Shown one piece after another: positions 25,130-34,729 of a DNA stretch of 64,000 nucleotides. Each line of letters opens with the position of its first letter. Position 1 is the first letter of the stretch. The translations under genes were made by a program, and so were the position numbers. The DNA lies in contig CBDBIZ010000011.1 of assembly GCA_965206195.1 (NCBI GenBank), positions 868,001-932,000 on the forward strand, written 5' to 3'. Under the pieces are notes generated by a model. The model was given only the letters and a program-made list of their open reading frames with translations. It was not told the origin of the DNA and did not search any database. The stretch is from JAAOIF01 sp965206195. Its GTDB lineage: Bacteria; Pseudomonadota; Gammaproteobacteria; PS1; Pseudothioglobaceae.

Positions 25130-26671
25130 TTAGTGCTTAAAGTGGCGCATGCCTGTCAAAACCATCGCTATATTGTGCTCATTCGCCGCTTCAATTACCT
25201 CTTTATCACGCATTGAGCCACCAGGCTGGATAATAGCTTTAATGCCTGCTTCAGCAGCAGCGTCAATGCCATCTCGAAACGGAAAAAAAGCATCTGATGC
25301 CATCACTGAGTCTTTAATTTTTAGATTTTCATCAGCAGCTTTAATACCCGCAATTTTGGCAGAATACACCCGCGACATTTGCCCAGCACCGATGCCAAGT
25401 GTCATTTGATTTTTAACATAGACAATGGCGTTTGACTTAACTGCTTTGGCAACTTTCCAAGCAAATAACAAATCTTGAATTTGTTCAGCGGTGGGAGTTA
25501 GGTTGGTGACACAGTTAATGTCATCTTTGGTGACAATACCAAGGTCTTTATCCTGTACTAACAGTCCGCCAGTGACGCGTTTATAATCAAGTGAGGCTTG
25601 TACTGCGGTTAACTTGCCACATTCCAATACACGCACGTTTTGTTTGGTGGATAACACTGCTTTGGCATCGCTATTAATCGTGGGTGCGATAATAACTTCG
25701 ACAAATTGTTTGTTGATAATGGCTTGTGCTGTGGCTTTATCAAGTGAGCGATTAAACGCAATAATACCGCCAAAAGCCGAGGTTGGGTCGGTTTTAAAAG
25801 CATCTAAATAAGCCTGATGAATAGTGTCGCGCAATGCTACGCCACAAGGGTTGGCGTGTTTGACAATCACGCAAGCTGGTGCATCGAAACTACGCACACA
25901 TTCCAGTGCAGCATCAGCATCTGCCATGTTATTGTATGACATTGCCTTGCCTTGAAATTGAGTGCTTGAGGCGATACAAGACTCAGCAATGTTATTTTCA
26001 ATATAAAAAGCAGAATTTTGATGTGGGTTTTCGCCATAACGCATCGATTGAACTTTGTGAAACTGGAGGTTTAGCGTGTTCGAGAAACCATCATTATCCT
26101 TGCCTAAATAATTAGCAATTGCACCGTCATATTGGGCAGTATATTCAAAAGCTGTGAGCGCGAGCTTGGTGCGCGTTTCAAGTGTAGTATTGCCATTTGC
26201 ATTAATTTCATCAATCACACTTTGATAATCTTGTACGTCAACCACCACCGTAACGTCGGCGTGATTTTTAGCTGCTGAGCGCAACATGGCAGGCCCGCCA
26301 ATATCAATATTTTCAATTGCCTCTTCCAGTGTGCAATCAGGATTAGCAACAGTTGCTTGAAAAGGGTAGAGATTAACCACCACTAAATCAATCGAATTTA
26401 TATCATTCTCACTCATCACATTTTCATCAAGTCTGCGCCGTGCTAAAATTCCGCCATGAATTTTTGGATTCAGGGTTTTAACACGCCCTGCCATCATCTC
26501 AGGAAAACCTGTGTAGTCAGATACTTCTATGACTGGAATGTTATTATCAGCCAGTAGTTTGGCTGTGCCGCCAGTCGAGAGAATTTCAATATTTTTATCG
26601 GCTAAAGATCGAGCAAATTCAACAATACTAGTTTTATCAGAAACACTGATTAAGGCACGTTCTATGGACAT
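25130..26671 (-). CDS. purH: Bifunctional AICAR transformylase / IMP cyclohydrolase
   Basis: A 513-residue enzyme catalysing the last two steps of IMP synthesis. The N-terminal cyclohydrolase (MGS-like) part has LISVSDKTSIVEFAR, STGGTAKLL and MMAGRVKTLNPKIHGGIL. The C-terminal transformylase part has MRYGENPHQNSAFY, VIVKHANPCGVA (Lys-His catalytic pair), SAFGGIIAFN and DAFFPFRDGIDAAAEAGIKAIIQPGGS. It lies 43 nt downstream of fis; purD does not follow. Confidence 0.97.
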   Translation of the reverse strand: MSIERALISVSDKTSIVEFARSLADKNIEILSTGGTAKLLADNNIPVIEVSDYTGFPEMMAGRVKTLNPKIHGGILARRRLDENVMSENDINSIDLVVVNLYPFQATVANPDCTLEEAIENIDIGGPAMLRSAAKNHADVTVVVDVQDYQSVIDEINANGNTTLETRTKLALTAFEYTAQYDGAIANYLGKDNDGFSNTLNLQFHKVQSMRYGENPHQNSAFYIENNIAESCIASSTQFQGKAMSYNNMADADAALECVRSFDAPACVIVKHANPCGVALRDTIHQAYLDAFKTDPTSAFGGIIAFNRSLDKATAQAIINKQFVEVIIAPTINSDAKAVLSTKQNVRVLECGKLTAVQASLDYKRVTGGLLVQDKDLGIVTKDDINCVTNLTPTAEQIQDLLFAWKVAKAVKSNAIVYVKNQMTLGIGAGQMSRVYSAKIAGIKAADENLKIKDSVMASDAFFPFRDGIDAAAEAGIKAIIQPGGSMRDKEVIEAANEHNIAMVLTGMRHFKH

Positions 26672-26713
26672 TTTTCTTTTGGAAAGGATGTTAAAGGAAA
26701 TAATTATAGAGCT

Positions 26714-26944
26714 TTAGAGTTTATACAGCTCAATTTTTTTCTTCAAAGTGCCACGATTCATACCCAAGATGCTGGCAGCTTGACTTTGGTTTTGTTGGCT
26801 AAATTCGAGCACAAATTTGATTGCTGCCGATTCGGTTTCTTGCATCACCATTTTGTGCACGCCACTCGCTTGTTCACCATTTAACTGTTTAAAGTAGCGC
26901 TCAAGTTTTGCGTTAATACAGGCTGTCAGGTCAGTTAAGTTCAT
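26714..26944 (-). CDS. fis: Fis-family DNA-binding protein
   Basis: A 76-residue nucleoid-associated regulator, shorter than the 98 of E. coli at the N-terminus. The C-terminal helix-turn-helix is clear: NQSQAASILGMNRGTLKKKIELYKL. It bends DNA at rRNA and many other promoters. The start overlaps the end of the dusB remnant by 14 nt, keeping the dusB-fis order of gammaproteobacteria although dusB itself is dead. Confidence 0.9.
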   Translation of the reverse strand: MNLTDLTACINAKLERYFKQLNGEQASGVHKMVMQETESAAIKFVLEFSQQNQSQAASILGMNRGTLKKKIELYKL

Positions 26945-27709
26945 TTAAAAAATTATTAAAGTGTTGGTATTGTTTTTCAGATGAGCTAATTTTACTAATT
27001 TTTGCCCAACAGGTTTGACTATTATTGGCAAAATGTTGCAGATACCAAAAAATATGTTTTCTGGCAATTCGCACGCCGAGTGGTTCGCCATAGAACGTAT
27101 GAATTTGTTGAATATGTGCAAGTGCTGTTTGTTTTTTATCTTTAAATGATGCTATTTTGGCAGGTTGCCCAGTTTAGATAATGATCAATCTCGTTAATAA
27201 TCCATGGGTTGCCCTGTGTGGCTCTACCAATCATAATTCCTGCTACGCCTGTGTAATGTAAGACTTGTTGCGCCTTTTTAGCTGAAGTAATATCGCCATT
27301 GGCAATCACTGGAATATCAACCTGACTTAGCACTTGCCTGATGGTGTCATATTCCGCTGCGCCACGGTATTTATCCTCATGTGTGCGAACATGGCACACC
27401 GAGCATTTGAATACCTGTATTTTGGGCAATTTTTGCAATTAAAGGGGCGTTTTTATTACTAACATTCCAGCCAGTGCGCATTTTCAAAGTGACAGAAACA
27501 TCAACCGTATTAACAACCGTATTAAGAATATCTGCTACCAAATTTTCGTCTTACATGAGTGCGGAACCTGCGGCTTGGTTACAGACTTTTTTTGCAGGAC
27601 AGCCTATGTTAATATCGATAATATCAGCACCAAATTGAATGGCAGCTTTAGCAGAATTTGCCAATTCGAGCACTTTAGAGCCAGCAATTTGAATACTAAT
27701 TGGTGTCAA
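26931..27709 (-). pseudogene. dusB: tRNA-dihydrouridine synthase B, decayed
   Basis: The minus strand holds a broken dusB. The first 70 or so codons are gone, with the def stop joining directly to TPISIQIAGSK. Then come INIGCPAKKVCNQAAGSALM followed by a TAA stop (27552-27554), a frameshift near 27400 before HVRTHEDKYRGAAEYDTI, and IPVIANGDITSAKKAQQV…IMIGRATQGNPWI. A second shift lies before KDKKQTALAHIQQIHTFYG…IARKHIFWYLQ. Four lesions make it non-functional. It still supplies the upstream sequence of fis. Confidence 0.9.
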
Positions 27710-28264
27710 CTACTCTTTAGCGGCTTTTTTAGTTTTTTCCAATAGACGTTTTTGTTTGAGTTTGGAAAGGTGGTCAACAAACAAAATACCTTTTAAATGA
27801 TCCAATTCGTGTTGAATACAAATTGCCAGCAGGTTGTTTGCGTGTAAAGTAAAGGTTTCGCCTTGTTTATTTAAAGCCTCAACCGTAATTTGGTTAAAAC
27901 GCTCGACTTCTGCTTGAAAACCTGGTACCGACAAACAGCCTTCAATATGTTTCTCACATCCCTGTGTTGCTGTTATAACTGGATTGATAAAGCATAAAGG
28001 GCGATGTTTAATAGACTTTTTATTGACAGAATGGCGGCGATTTTTTAACAACAATTGATAGTCATCTTGTGAATCAGGCACATCCATTACTACAATTTGC
28101 AAATGTTGATCTATTTGAGTGGCAGCAAGTCCAATACCATCTTCAGAATACATCGTTTCAAACATATCTTTTATCAAAATTTGTGTAGTTTTGTCAACCG
28201 TTTTAACAGGTTTAGCAATAGTGCGTAAGCGTTTATCCGGATAGCGTAGGATTGGTAAAATCAT
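27710..28264 (-). CDS. def: Peptide deformylase
   Basis: A 184-residue metalloenzyme removing the formyl group from nascent proteins. Three motifs are intact: GIGLAATQI (motif 1), EGCLSVPG (motif 2, Cys metal ligand) and QHELDHLKG (motif 3, HExxH). A basic insert of about 12 residues around NRRHSVNKKSIKHR precedes the PLCFINP strand. It is not next to fmt as in many bacteria; it overlaps the nadB stop by 4 nt. Confidence 0.94.
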   Translation of the reverse strand: MILPILRYPDKRLRTIAKPVKTVDKTTQILIKDMFETMYSEDGIGLAATQIDQHLQIVVMDVPDSQDDYQLLLKNRRHSVNKKSIKHRPLCFINPVITATQGCEKHIEGCLSVPGFQAEVERFNQITVEALNKQGETFTLHANNLLAICIQHELDHLKGILFVDHLSKLKQKRLLEKTKKAAKE

Positions 28265-29820
28265 GATTTTTTTATGACAGTATTGGTTGCTTTGCTGGCT
28301 TGTTGTGGATAATCTTCATTGTAATGCAAACCACGACTCTCGGTTCGTCTAATTGCTGATTGTACGATAATTTGTGCAGTTTTTACTAAATTTCTCAGTT
28401 CAATCAAATCGCTAGAAATTAAATACAGCTGATAGTATTCGTTAACTTCAATTTGAATTTGTGCCAAGCGTTTTTCAGCAGAATTAAGGCGTTTGTTACT
28501 ACGCACAATGCCGACAAAATTCCACATAATACGTCTGATTTCATCCCACAAATGTGTAACCACTACTTTTTCTTTTGAGGCAGAAACCCTTGAATCGTCC
28601 CAGTGTTTAATGTCTGGATGTTTGCTTGGTAAGGTAGCTTGATTGATATGCTTGGCACAGGATTTGGCAAATACAACACATTCTAACAGTGAGTTACTGC
28701 CCATTCGATTAGCACCATGCACACCTGTATGTGCCGCTTCACCTATTGCGTACAAATTTTTAATATTGCTATTGGCATTCAAGTCGGCCTCAATGCCGCC
28801 ACAGGTGTAGTGAGCAGCAGGTACAATAGGAATTGGCTGGTGTGAAATGTCAATACCAAAGGATAGGCATTTTGCATCAATGGTTGGAAAATGTTTTTGA
28901 ATCCAGGTTTTGTCTTTGAAACTAATATCCAAATACACACAATCAAAGCCGTTAGTTTTCATCTCTGAATCAATTGCTCTCGCGACAATATCGCGTGGCG
29001 CTAATTCTACGCGTTGGTCATACTTGTGCATAAAACGCTCGCCATTTGGTAATATGAGTTTTGCCCCTTCACCACGCAACGCTTCAGAAATTAAGAATGA
29101 TTTAGCGTGCGGGTGGTACAAACATGTGGGGTGGAATTGGGTAAATTCCATATTAACAATGTTGCAACCTGCGCGATATGCCATGGCAATACCATCACCC
29201 GTTGAGGTGTCTGGGTTAGAGGTATAAAGGTAGGCTTTAGAAGTGCCACCAGTGGCAATAATGGTTTTATGGGCAGTAAAACTCTCAATCTGATTGTTGA
29301 ATTTATTCAAAATATAAGCGCCATAACAGCACTGATTTTGTGTTAATAAATCAATCGCAATAAAGTTTTCAAATAAATGGATATTTTTTTTATCCTTTAT
29401 CTTTGTCAACAAACTGGCTTGGATAGACTGCCCAGTTTTATCGGCTACATGAGCGACCCGTCTATTGCTATGGCCGCCTTCAGTTGTTAAGTGAAGTTGC
29501 TTATCTTTGCGGGTGAAATTAACGCCGAATTTTTCTAAAGAATCAATAGCGGCAGGTGCTTGCTCTACCATAAAGCGCGTTGCCAACTTGTCTCCCAAAT
29601 GAGAGCCTGTTGAGAGTGTATCTGCTATATGTGATTCAAAATTATCATCAGCATCTAGTACAGCAGATATGCCGCCTTGTGCATAATACGAACTACTCTT
29701 TAAAATTGTGTCCTTGGCAATTAGAGCAATAGAAAAATTGCTTGATAACTGTAAAGCACTCATCAACCCAGCACTTCCAGTGCCAATGATTAAAACATCA
29801 AATTGCTGTTGGACAGACAT
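28261..29820 (-). CDS. nadB: L-aspartate oxidase
   Basis: A 519-residue flavoprotein oxidising L-aspartate to iminoaspartate, the first step of NAD synthesis (nadC is at 5.6 kb). Seen: VLIIGTGSAGLMSALQL (FAD motif), SSYYAQGGISAVLD, TEGGHSNRRVAHVADKTG, MEFTQFHPTCLY, EALRGEGAKL, HYTCGGIEADLN, and GEAAHTGVHGANRMGSNSLLECVVF. Its C-terminal helical domain is complete. nadA is not in the window. Confidence 0.96.
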   Translation of the reverse strand: MSVQQQFDVLIIGTGSAGLMSALQLSSNFSIALIAKDTILKSSSYYAQGGISAVLDADDNFESHIADTLSTGSHLGDKLATRFMVEQAPAAIDSLEKFGVNFTRKDKQLHLTTEGGHSNRRVAHVADKTGQSIQASLLTKIKDKKNIHLFENFIAIDLLTQNQCCYGAYILNKFNNQIESFTAHKTIIATGGTSKAYLYTSNPDTSTGDGIAMAYRAGCNIVNMEFTQFHPTCLYHPHAKSFLISEALRGEGAKLILPNGERFMHKYDQRVELAPRDIVARAIDSEMKTNGFDCVYLDISFKDKTWIQKHFPTIDAKCLSFGIDISHQPIPIVPAAHYTCGGIEADLNANSNIKNLYAIGEAAHTGVHGANRMGSNSLLECVVFAKSCAKHINQATLPSKHPDIKHWDDSRVSASKEKVVVTHLWDEIRRIMWNFVGIVRSNKRLNSAEKRLAQIQIEVNEYYQLYLISSDLIELRNLVKTAQIIVQSAIRRTESRGLHYNEDYPQQASKATNTVIKKS

Positions 29821-29826
29821 AACAAG

Positions 29827-32208
29827 TTATGTTGAGATTTTTGGTTTAATCATTAAAATCAATTTTGGCAATAGTGTTAAATTCGCTAACAGTGCACTGA
29901 GCATAGCAATGGCAGTAAATATGCCAAAATAAATACTGGGGATAAAGTTTGATAACACTAAAATCAAAAAACCTAAGGTAACTGTGATTGAGGTATAAAA
30001 CATTGCCAAGCCAATACTTGCGTGCGAGCGATACATCGTGGCTAGATAATCTTGGTCTTTTTGAAATTCGGCTTTAAAACGATGAATGTAGTGAATCGCA
30101 TTATCCACCCCAATTCCAATCGCAATGGCTGAAATGGTGATGGTCATCAAATCCAAAGGAATATTTAATAACCCCATAATACCAAGGATAAATAGTGACG
30201 GCAACGTGTTTGGAATCAGTGCCAGAATAGATAGGCTGAGTGATTTAAACACAAATAAAAACATAATAAATATTATCGAAAAAACCACAGCAATGGTTTT
30301 AATTTGTGAATCAAACAGGCTTTGCAACATATTATTGTAAAGCACTAACATGCCTGTTATGTGAAAACTATCTGGCTTGAAACCCATCTCAGTTGTAATA
30401 TATTGTTGTACTTTCTTAATTAAAGCATCGCGTTTTAATGCTTTGTTGGTCTCGCGAATGCGAATCACCATACGCAGTTGACCATTATCCTCTGACAGAT
30501 AAGGGTCTAATACGTGTTTTTTTGCAGCTTCTGGTACTTGGCTTTTGACAATATTTAAGAAAAATCCATTTAACGCGACACCATTATTTGCCTCGTTCAA
30601 CATTTGCATGAGAGTATCAATTGATAACACTTTGCCAGTTTCGTCTAAAGCATCTAAATATTGATGAATTTTATGCACATCAATGCGCAAATCTTCATCA
30701 AACCAATAATCCTCGCCGACATTGTCAAAAATGATTTCCAGTGGGATGGTGCCACCAAGTTGCTTATCAATTAAGGTTAGTCCTTGGTTGATTTCGGTAC
30801 TTTCCTTGAAGTAATCAATAAAACGATTTTCAACGCTGAGTTTGTTAACGCCCACTGCAGAAATACCCACAAATAGCACTAATACCACCAATAGCTGATT
30901 GCCAAATTTTTCTACAAACTTTGCCAAATCATGCGTAACGCCAAGCTCGGTTTTAAATGATGCAGCCTTGGCTTTTGGCAATAATGCCATAATAACTGGA
31001 AAGGCTATAAACGATAAAACCAAAGCGATACTTACACCAATTGACATCATCCAGCCGAAATCAATCACGGGCTTAATGCCGCTAATTAATAGCGAGCCAA
31101 ACGCGGCAATGGTGGTTAGTGTAGTGAACAGACAAGGTTTAAACATTTGTTCCAAGGTGTTTTTAATTAAAGTGTGGTATTTTAAATTTTGGTTAAGTTG
31201 CGCCAGTTCTCGGTAGCGCACCACCAAATGAATGGTAACTGACAGAGTCATGACTAATAATAACGAGAAAAAATTGCTAGAAATAACGGTTACTTTCCAG
31301 CCTAAAAATCCCAAAACACCAGTCATGATCAGTGCGCCACTAATGCTAATACCAATTGGCATCAGCACCCAACGAATGCCTCTAAAAATTAATGCCAAGA
31401 TAAGCGTCATTAGCCCAATAACAGCTAAACTAAAGACAATTAAATCACTGTTGATATAGCTGATGATGTCGGTGGTAATCATTGGCAGCCCACCTAAAAA
31501 TAGCGAGGCTTGGTCACGATATTTGTCGATAGTGGCGCGAATTTGTGCAATGGTTTTGGCTCGTAAATCACTTTGTACAGTTGCGTCTTTTAACACTTGG
31601 TGCTCAAGCGTTTTAAGTTGGGTTAGTTGTTTGGCTGAGAGTTGCTTATTGGCGCGTAAAAATCGCATTTCGTTGCGTTTTTGGCGACGCTCTTTGAATT
31701 GTGCGTTGTCTTTGAGCGTCACCAAAATGGCGGTGGTTTTGCCATCACTACTCACCAAATTATTACTATATAGTGGTGAGAATTTGAATTCTTGATTGGC
31801 AAGTTCAAGGTTAGCATTGCCTTTGTCGATTCTAATATCAGTGCTGGCTAATTCGATTAAAGATAAGGGTGGTGAACGAAATAGTGGCACATCTAAAATG
31901 CTGGTAATCGAGCGTACTTGCCCAATTGATTGTAAATCTTTTTTAAAGTTGGCAAGGTGGGCGAGTTGTGTTGGGGCAAGTAAATCGCCTTTAACTTGAT
32001 AGCTAATAACCAGAAAATCGTCCGAGCCATAATTTTTTCTAATACTTTCGTAATAACGTAGGTTGTTATCCCCTTCAAGTACTAGTGAATCAGAAGAGGC
32101 GTCCAGTTGGAAGTTGGGAATTTGAACAATAAAAAAACCAACCACCAATATTAGCAAAGTGCCGCTGATGCGAGGGGTTTTTAGGACTAAACCATACAGA
32201 TATTTCAT
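29827..32208 (-). CDS. RND-superfamily exporter (MMPL/SSD-type)
   Basis: A 793-residue inner-membrane protein with two similar halves. Each half has one N-terminal helix, a large periplasmic loop, then five helices. The first helix is LYGLVLKTPRISGTLLILVVGFF; the second cluster begins near FVEKFGNQLLVVLVLFVG. GVDNAIHYIHRF fits the conserved RND helix-4 region. It likely moves hydrophobic or lipid-like substrates by proton motive force. The frame is open 186 nt upstream, but ATG 32208 gives the proper N-terminus. Confidence 0.86.
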   Translation of the reverse strand: MKYLYGLVLKTPRISGTLLILVVGFFIVQIPNFQLDASSDSLVLEGDNNLRYYESIRKNYGSDDFLVISYQVKGDLLAPTQLAHLANFKKDLQSIGQVRSITSILDVPLFRSPPLSLIELASTDIRIDKGNANLELANQEFKFSPLYSNNLVSSDGKTTAILVTLKDNAQFKERRQKRNEMRFLRANKQLSAKQLTQLKTLEHQVLKDATVQSDLRAKTIAQIRATIDKYRDQASLFLGGLPMITTDIISYINSDLIVFSLAVIGLMTLILALIFRGIRWVLMPIGISISGALIMTGVLGFLGWKVTVISSNFFSLLLVMTLSVTIHLVVRYRELAQLNQNLKYHTLIKNTLEQMFKPCLFTTLTTIAAFGSLLISGIKPVIDFGWMMSIGVSIALVLSFIAFPVIMALLPKAKAASFKTELGVTHDLAKFVEKFGNQLLVVLVLFVGISAVGVNKLSVENRFIDYFKESTEINQGLTLIDKQLGGTIPLEIIFDNVGEDYWFDEDLRIDVHKIHQYLDALDETGKVLSIDTLMQMLNEANNGVALNGFFLNIVKSQVPEAAKKHVLDPYLSEDNGQLRMVIRIRETNKALKRDALIKKVQQYITTEMGFKPDSFHITGMLVLYNNMLQSLFDSQIKTIAVVFSIIFIMFLFVFKSLSLSILALIPNTLPSLFILGIMGLLNIPLDLMTITISAIAIGIGVDNAIHYIHRFKAEFQKDQDYLATMYRSHASIGLAMFYTSITVTLGFLILVLSNFIPSIYFGIFTAIAMLSALLANLTLLPKLILMIKPKIST

Positions 32209-32233
32209 GGTGTTTTTTGTACCTAATTGAAAC

Positions 32234-32887
32234 TTAAAACTCAAAACTTTGGGCACTTTCCAAGCCTTGCATGGTGTCCAAGTAGGTTTCAAACAATGAC
32301 TTGGTTTCCCATTTGTGCTCGTTAATTCGAGTGATGAGTTTTGCTTGCATGGCATTATCTGTGCCTTCAACCACAAAGGTACGTCCACCAACATCTAGCA
32401 AGTGAAAATAACGACCAGTAATTTTTGGTACTGCTGCTCCAACGATAACAACATCAAAAAAATCATTTGAATGCCAGTCTTGTGCAACATCGCCTATTTT
32501 TAATTGCACGTTAGTAATGCCTAGCGCATCAATCTTAACCCTAGCATTAGCACTAAGTGTCTCATCAATCTCAACACTGGTAACTGATTTACAAAGCCTT
32601 GCAATTACTGCTGTTAGATAACCACTGCCTGTGCCCAGCTCTAAAACTGTTTCATGTTGTTGAATGTTAAGTGCGTCCAATAATCTCCCTTCAATTTTCG
32701 GACTCAGCATTTTGGCTTTATTACTGAGTGGAATTTCAATATCGGCAAAGGCTAAGTTTTTGTATTTTTCAGGTACAAAATGCTCTCTTGGTGTCTTTTT
32801 TAGGGCGTTATTGGCAATATGGTTAAGCCCGCCCCAGGGGCGAATTTGTTGGTCGATAGAGTTACCTCTTGCCTGCTGTACGTTCAT
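32234..32887 (-). CDS. pcm: Protein-L-isoaspartate O-methyltransferase
   Basis: A 217-residue SAM-dependent enzyme that starts repair of isoaspartyl damage. Seen: FVPEKYKNLAFADIEIPL, VLELGTGSGYLTAVIARL (motif I), VTSVEIDE, and FDVVIVGAAVP, the post-II motif. The RND exporter gene is next on this strand. The usual surE/nlpD neighbours are absent. Confidence 0.87.
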   Translation of the reverse strand: MNVQQARGNSIDQQIRPWGGLNHIANNALKKTPREHFVPEKYKNLAFADIEIPLSNKAKMLSPKIEGRLLDALNIQQHETVLELGTGSGYLTAVIARLCKSVTSVEIDETLSANARVKIDALGITNVQLKIGDVAQDWHSNDFFDVVIVGAAVPKITGRYFHLLDVGGRTFVVEGTDNAMQAKLITRINEHKWETKSLFETYLDTMQGLESAQSFEF

Positions 32888-33211
32888 TTTATCGTCTTAT
32901 TTATTTCAATTCTATTGTGGGATTTTAATGTATTTTATGGGGGTTTTTTTAAAAAAATGACAATGCTATTAAATCAAAAAACTGGACATAAGAGCGTGGT
33001 TACATACCATTATTTATATTACCTCAATGGTAAAAAAAACTTAAAAAAAATGGTCAGGTTGAATTTACGGAAAAAGAATTTATAGTGCTCCGCACGCTTG
33101 ACGAAGAAAAACCTCAGGCTATTTTTTATGATACAATTTTTAATTTTTATTGTCAAAAAACTAAAATGCCACGCATACCGAGAGGATAGATTAAAGAACT
33201 ATGTCTGATTT
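32888..33211. other. Gene-poor region with a decayed reading frame
   Basis: Between pcm and the CPBP protease. In one plus frame from about 33049 the text NGQVEFTEKEFIVLRTLDEE… runs to a TAG at 33187-33189 and continues past it in the same frame. It is not in frame with any start that looks used. The text resembles a winged-helix segment only loosely, and I cannot name the family. The rest is AT-rich without clear features. Confidence 0.35.
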
Positions 33212-33664
33212 ATGAAAGAGGGGCTTACACAATCTAGTTTACGGGGTTGTGTACCTCCATTATATGCTGACAAACAATTTTGGGCAGCAATTGTTGCTGC
33301 AGTTGTGGTATGGATTTTGACATATTTTCTTGTTGATAATCTAATCATCAGTCGCAATCCTAATCTGCTCTACGCTATTATCATTTACCCAATCCTTGAA
33401 GAGTTGGCTTTTAGAGGTTTTATTCAAGATACGATTCGGCAAAAAATCCGACAAAATCTAGTAGCCAGGCTTTCTTATGCCAACATTTTAACCTCAATTT
33501 TATTTGTTTTGGCGCATTTGTTGTATCAAGCACCGTTGTGGGCATTATCGGTATTCATCCCGTCATTGGTTTTTGGTTATTTCAAAGACAGAACTGGTGG
33601 GGTGATGGCCAGCATCGTTTTACACATTTTTTATAATGCAGGATTTTTTGTCATATTTTCATAA
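33212..33664 (+). CDS. CPBP-family intramembrane glutamic protease (MrtJ-like)
   Basis: A 150-residue membrane protein with about four hydrophobic helices. It bears the CPBP (Abi/CAAX-protease-like) motifs: ILEELAFRGFIQ (EExxxR) and a His in VLAHLLYQ, with a second His in VLHIFYNAGFF. Size and C-terminal text resemble the glutamic protease that processes JDVT-CTERM proteins, but no such target is visible nearby. Bacteriocin self-immunity proteins of the same superfamily are an alternative. Start uncertain. Confidence 0.7.
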   Translation: MKEGLTQSSLRGCVPPLYADKQFWAAIVAAVVVWILTYFLVDNLIISRNPNLLYAIIIYPILEELAFRGFIQDTIRQKIRQNLVARLSYANILTSILFVLAHLLYQAPLWALSVFIPSLVFGYFKDRTGGVMASIVLHIFYNAGFFVIFS

Positions 33665-33685
33665 AGAGTATAACTTTTAAGATTG

Positions 33686-34270
33686 TTAAAAGTCCTCATC
33701 CCAATCAACCAAAATCTGTCCATTATCAATATCAATCTGAATTAAAAAAGGCTCGATATAAGGCACCCAATGCTCTTTTTCGCCATTTACCACTAGCACG
33801 TGATTAGCGCCAGTATCGACCAAACTTGACACCCTTCCCAGAGCAATATTTTCCTGGTTGATTACGTTTAAGCCGATTAAATCCTCCCAATAGTGCTGCT
33901 CTTTAGGTAACTTAGGTAATTGCGATTTGTCAATATAGATATTAATACCAATCAAACTTCTGGCTTGGTCTGAGTCATTAATATTGGCTATTTGTGCAAT
34001 AATAGTTTTGCCTTGTTCGCGACTTCTTTTTGCTTCAAGTGTCTGCCACTGGTTATTGATTTTAATATGCCACGGCTGGTAGGATAAGATGTTTTTACGC
34101 GGATGCGTGTGGGAAAATACTTTTACCCAGCCCTGAGTGCCAAACAGACCATTGATTTTACCAACCAACAGTCTTTTATTGTTAGAGCTAGATTTTGGAT
34201 TACTCAGCAGCTTTTTCCTTTTGCGTTGTATCAGCGTTTTTTGCTTCCTCTGCAGGTGTTTCTGACTCAA
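33686..34270 (-). CDS. rimM: Ribosome maturation factor RimM
   Basis: A protein of up to 194 residues needed for 16S rRNA processing; it binds S19 in the 30S head. The RimM core begins at LLVGKINGLFGTQGWVKVFS, and the PRC-barrel has YYWEDLIG, LGRVSSLVDTGANHVLVV and VPYIEPF. The C-terminus VDWDEDF is typical. The only ATG lies 71 nt inside rpsP; a non-ATG start nearer the core (about 34200) is possible. trmD and rplS do not follow. Confidence 0.9.
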   Translation of the reverse strand: MSQKHLQRKQKTLIQRKRKKLLSNPKSSSNNKRLLVGKINGLFGTQGWVKVFSHTHPRKNILSYQPWHIKINNQWQTLEAKRSREQGKTIIAQIANINDSDQARSLIGINIYIDKSQLPKLPKEQHYWEDLIGLNVINQENIALGRVSSLVDTGANHVLVVNGEKEHWVPYIEPFLIQIDIDNGQILVDWDEDF

Positions 34271-34664
34271 CCACTACCTCTTTTGTCTCTGCTTCAGTCT
34301 TGGATTTTGCTTTAGCTGCTTTTGCTTTCTCATCAGCTTTAGCTTTGGCTTCGGCTGCTAATTTAGCTGTTACTGCCGCCATTCTAGCTGCTTGGAGCGC
34401 AACACGCTTGTTACGAATTGAAGGGTCTTTAAACTCTTTGACGAGTTGCTTAACACGCTCAGAGATTTGTGCACCTTTTGAGCGCCAATAATCTAGTCTA
34501 TCTTCTTCAATGGTCAGCCTAACTTCTTGTCCACGAGCCACTGGATTAAAATATCCAAGTCGCTCAATATAACCACTATCTCTACGCTTTCTAGAGTCGG
34601 TTGCTACAATTGAATAAAAAGGTTTTTTCTTGGCTCCACCTCTGGCTAGTCTAATTTTAACCAT
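34200..34664 (-). CDS. rpsP: 30S ribosomal protein S16 with long C-terminal extension
   Basis: A 154-residue protein. Residues 1-80 are S16: MVKIRLARGGAKKKPFYSIVATDSRKRRDSGYIERLGYFNP and a following helix. The other 70 residues form an Ala/Lys/Glu-rich, probably coiled or disordered, tail (KLAAEAKAKADEKAKAAK and similar). E. coli S16 has 82 residues; tails of varied length are known in other bacteria. It starts the rpsP-rimM operon; the two genes overlap if the rimM ATG is used. Confidence 0.94.
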   Translation of the reverse strand: MVKIRLARGGAKKKPFYSIVATDSRKRRDSGYIERLGYFNPVARGQEVRLTIEEDRLDYWRSKGAQISERVKQLVKEFKDPSIRNKRVALQAARMAAVTAKLAAEAKAKADEKAKAAKAKSKTEAETKEVVVESETPAEEAKNADTTQKEKAAE

Positions 34665-34729
34665 GGGTTTTTTGCTCCTTTTATTGTTTTTAATTTAATC
34701 CTCATGCCAAAACGACACAAGACGCGAAA

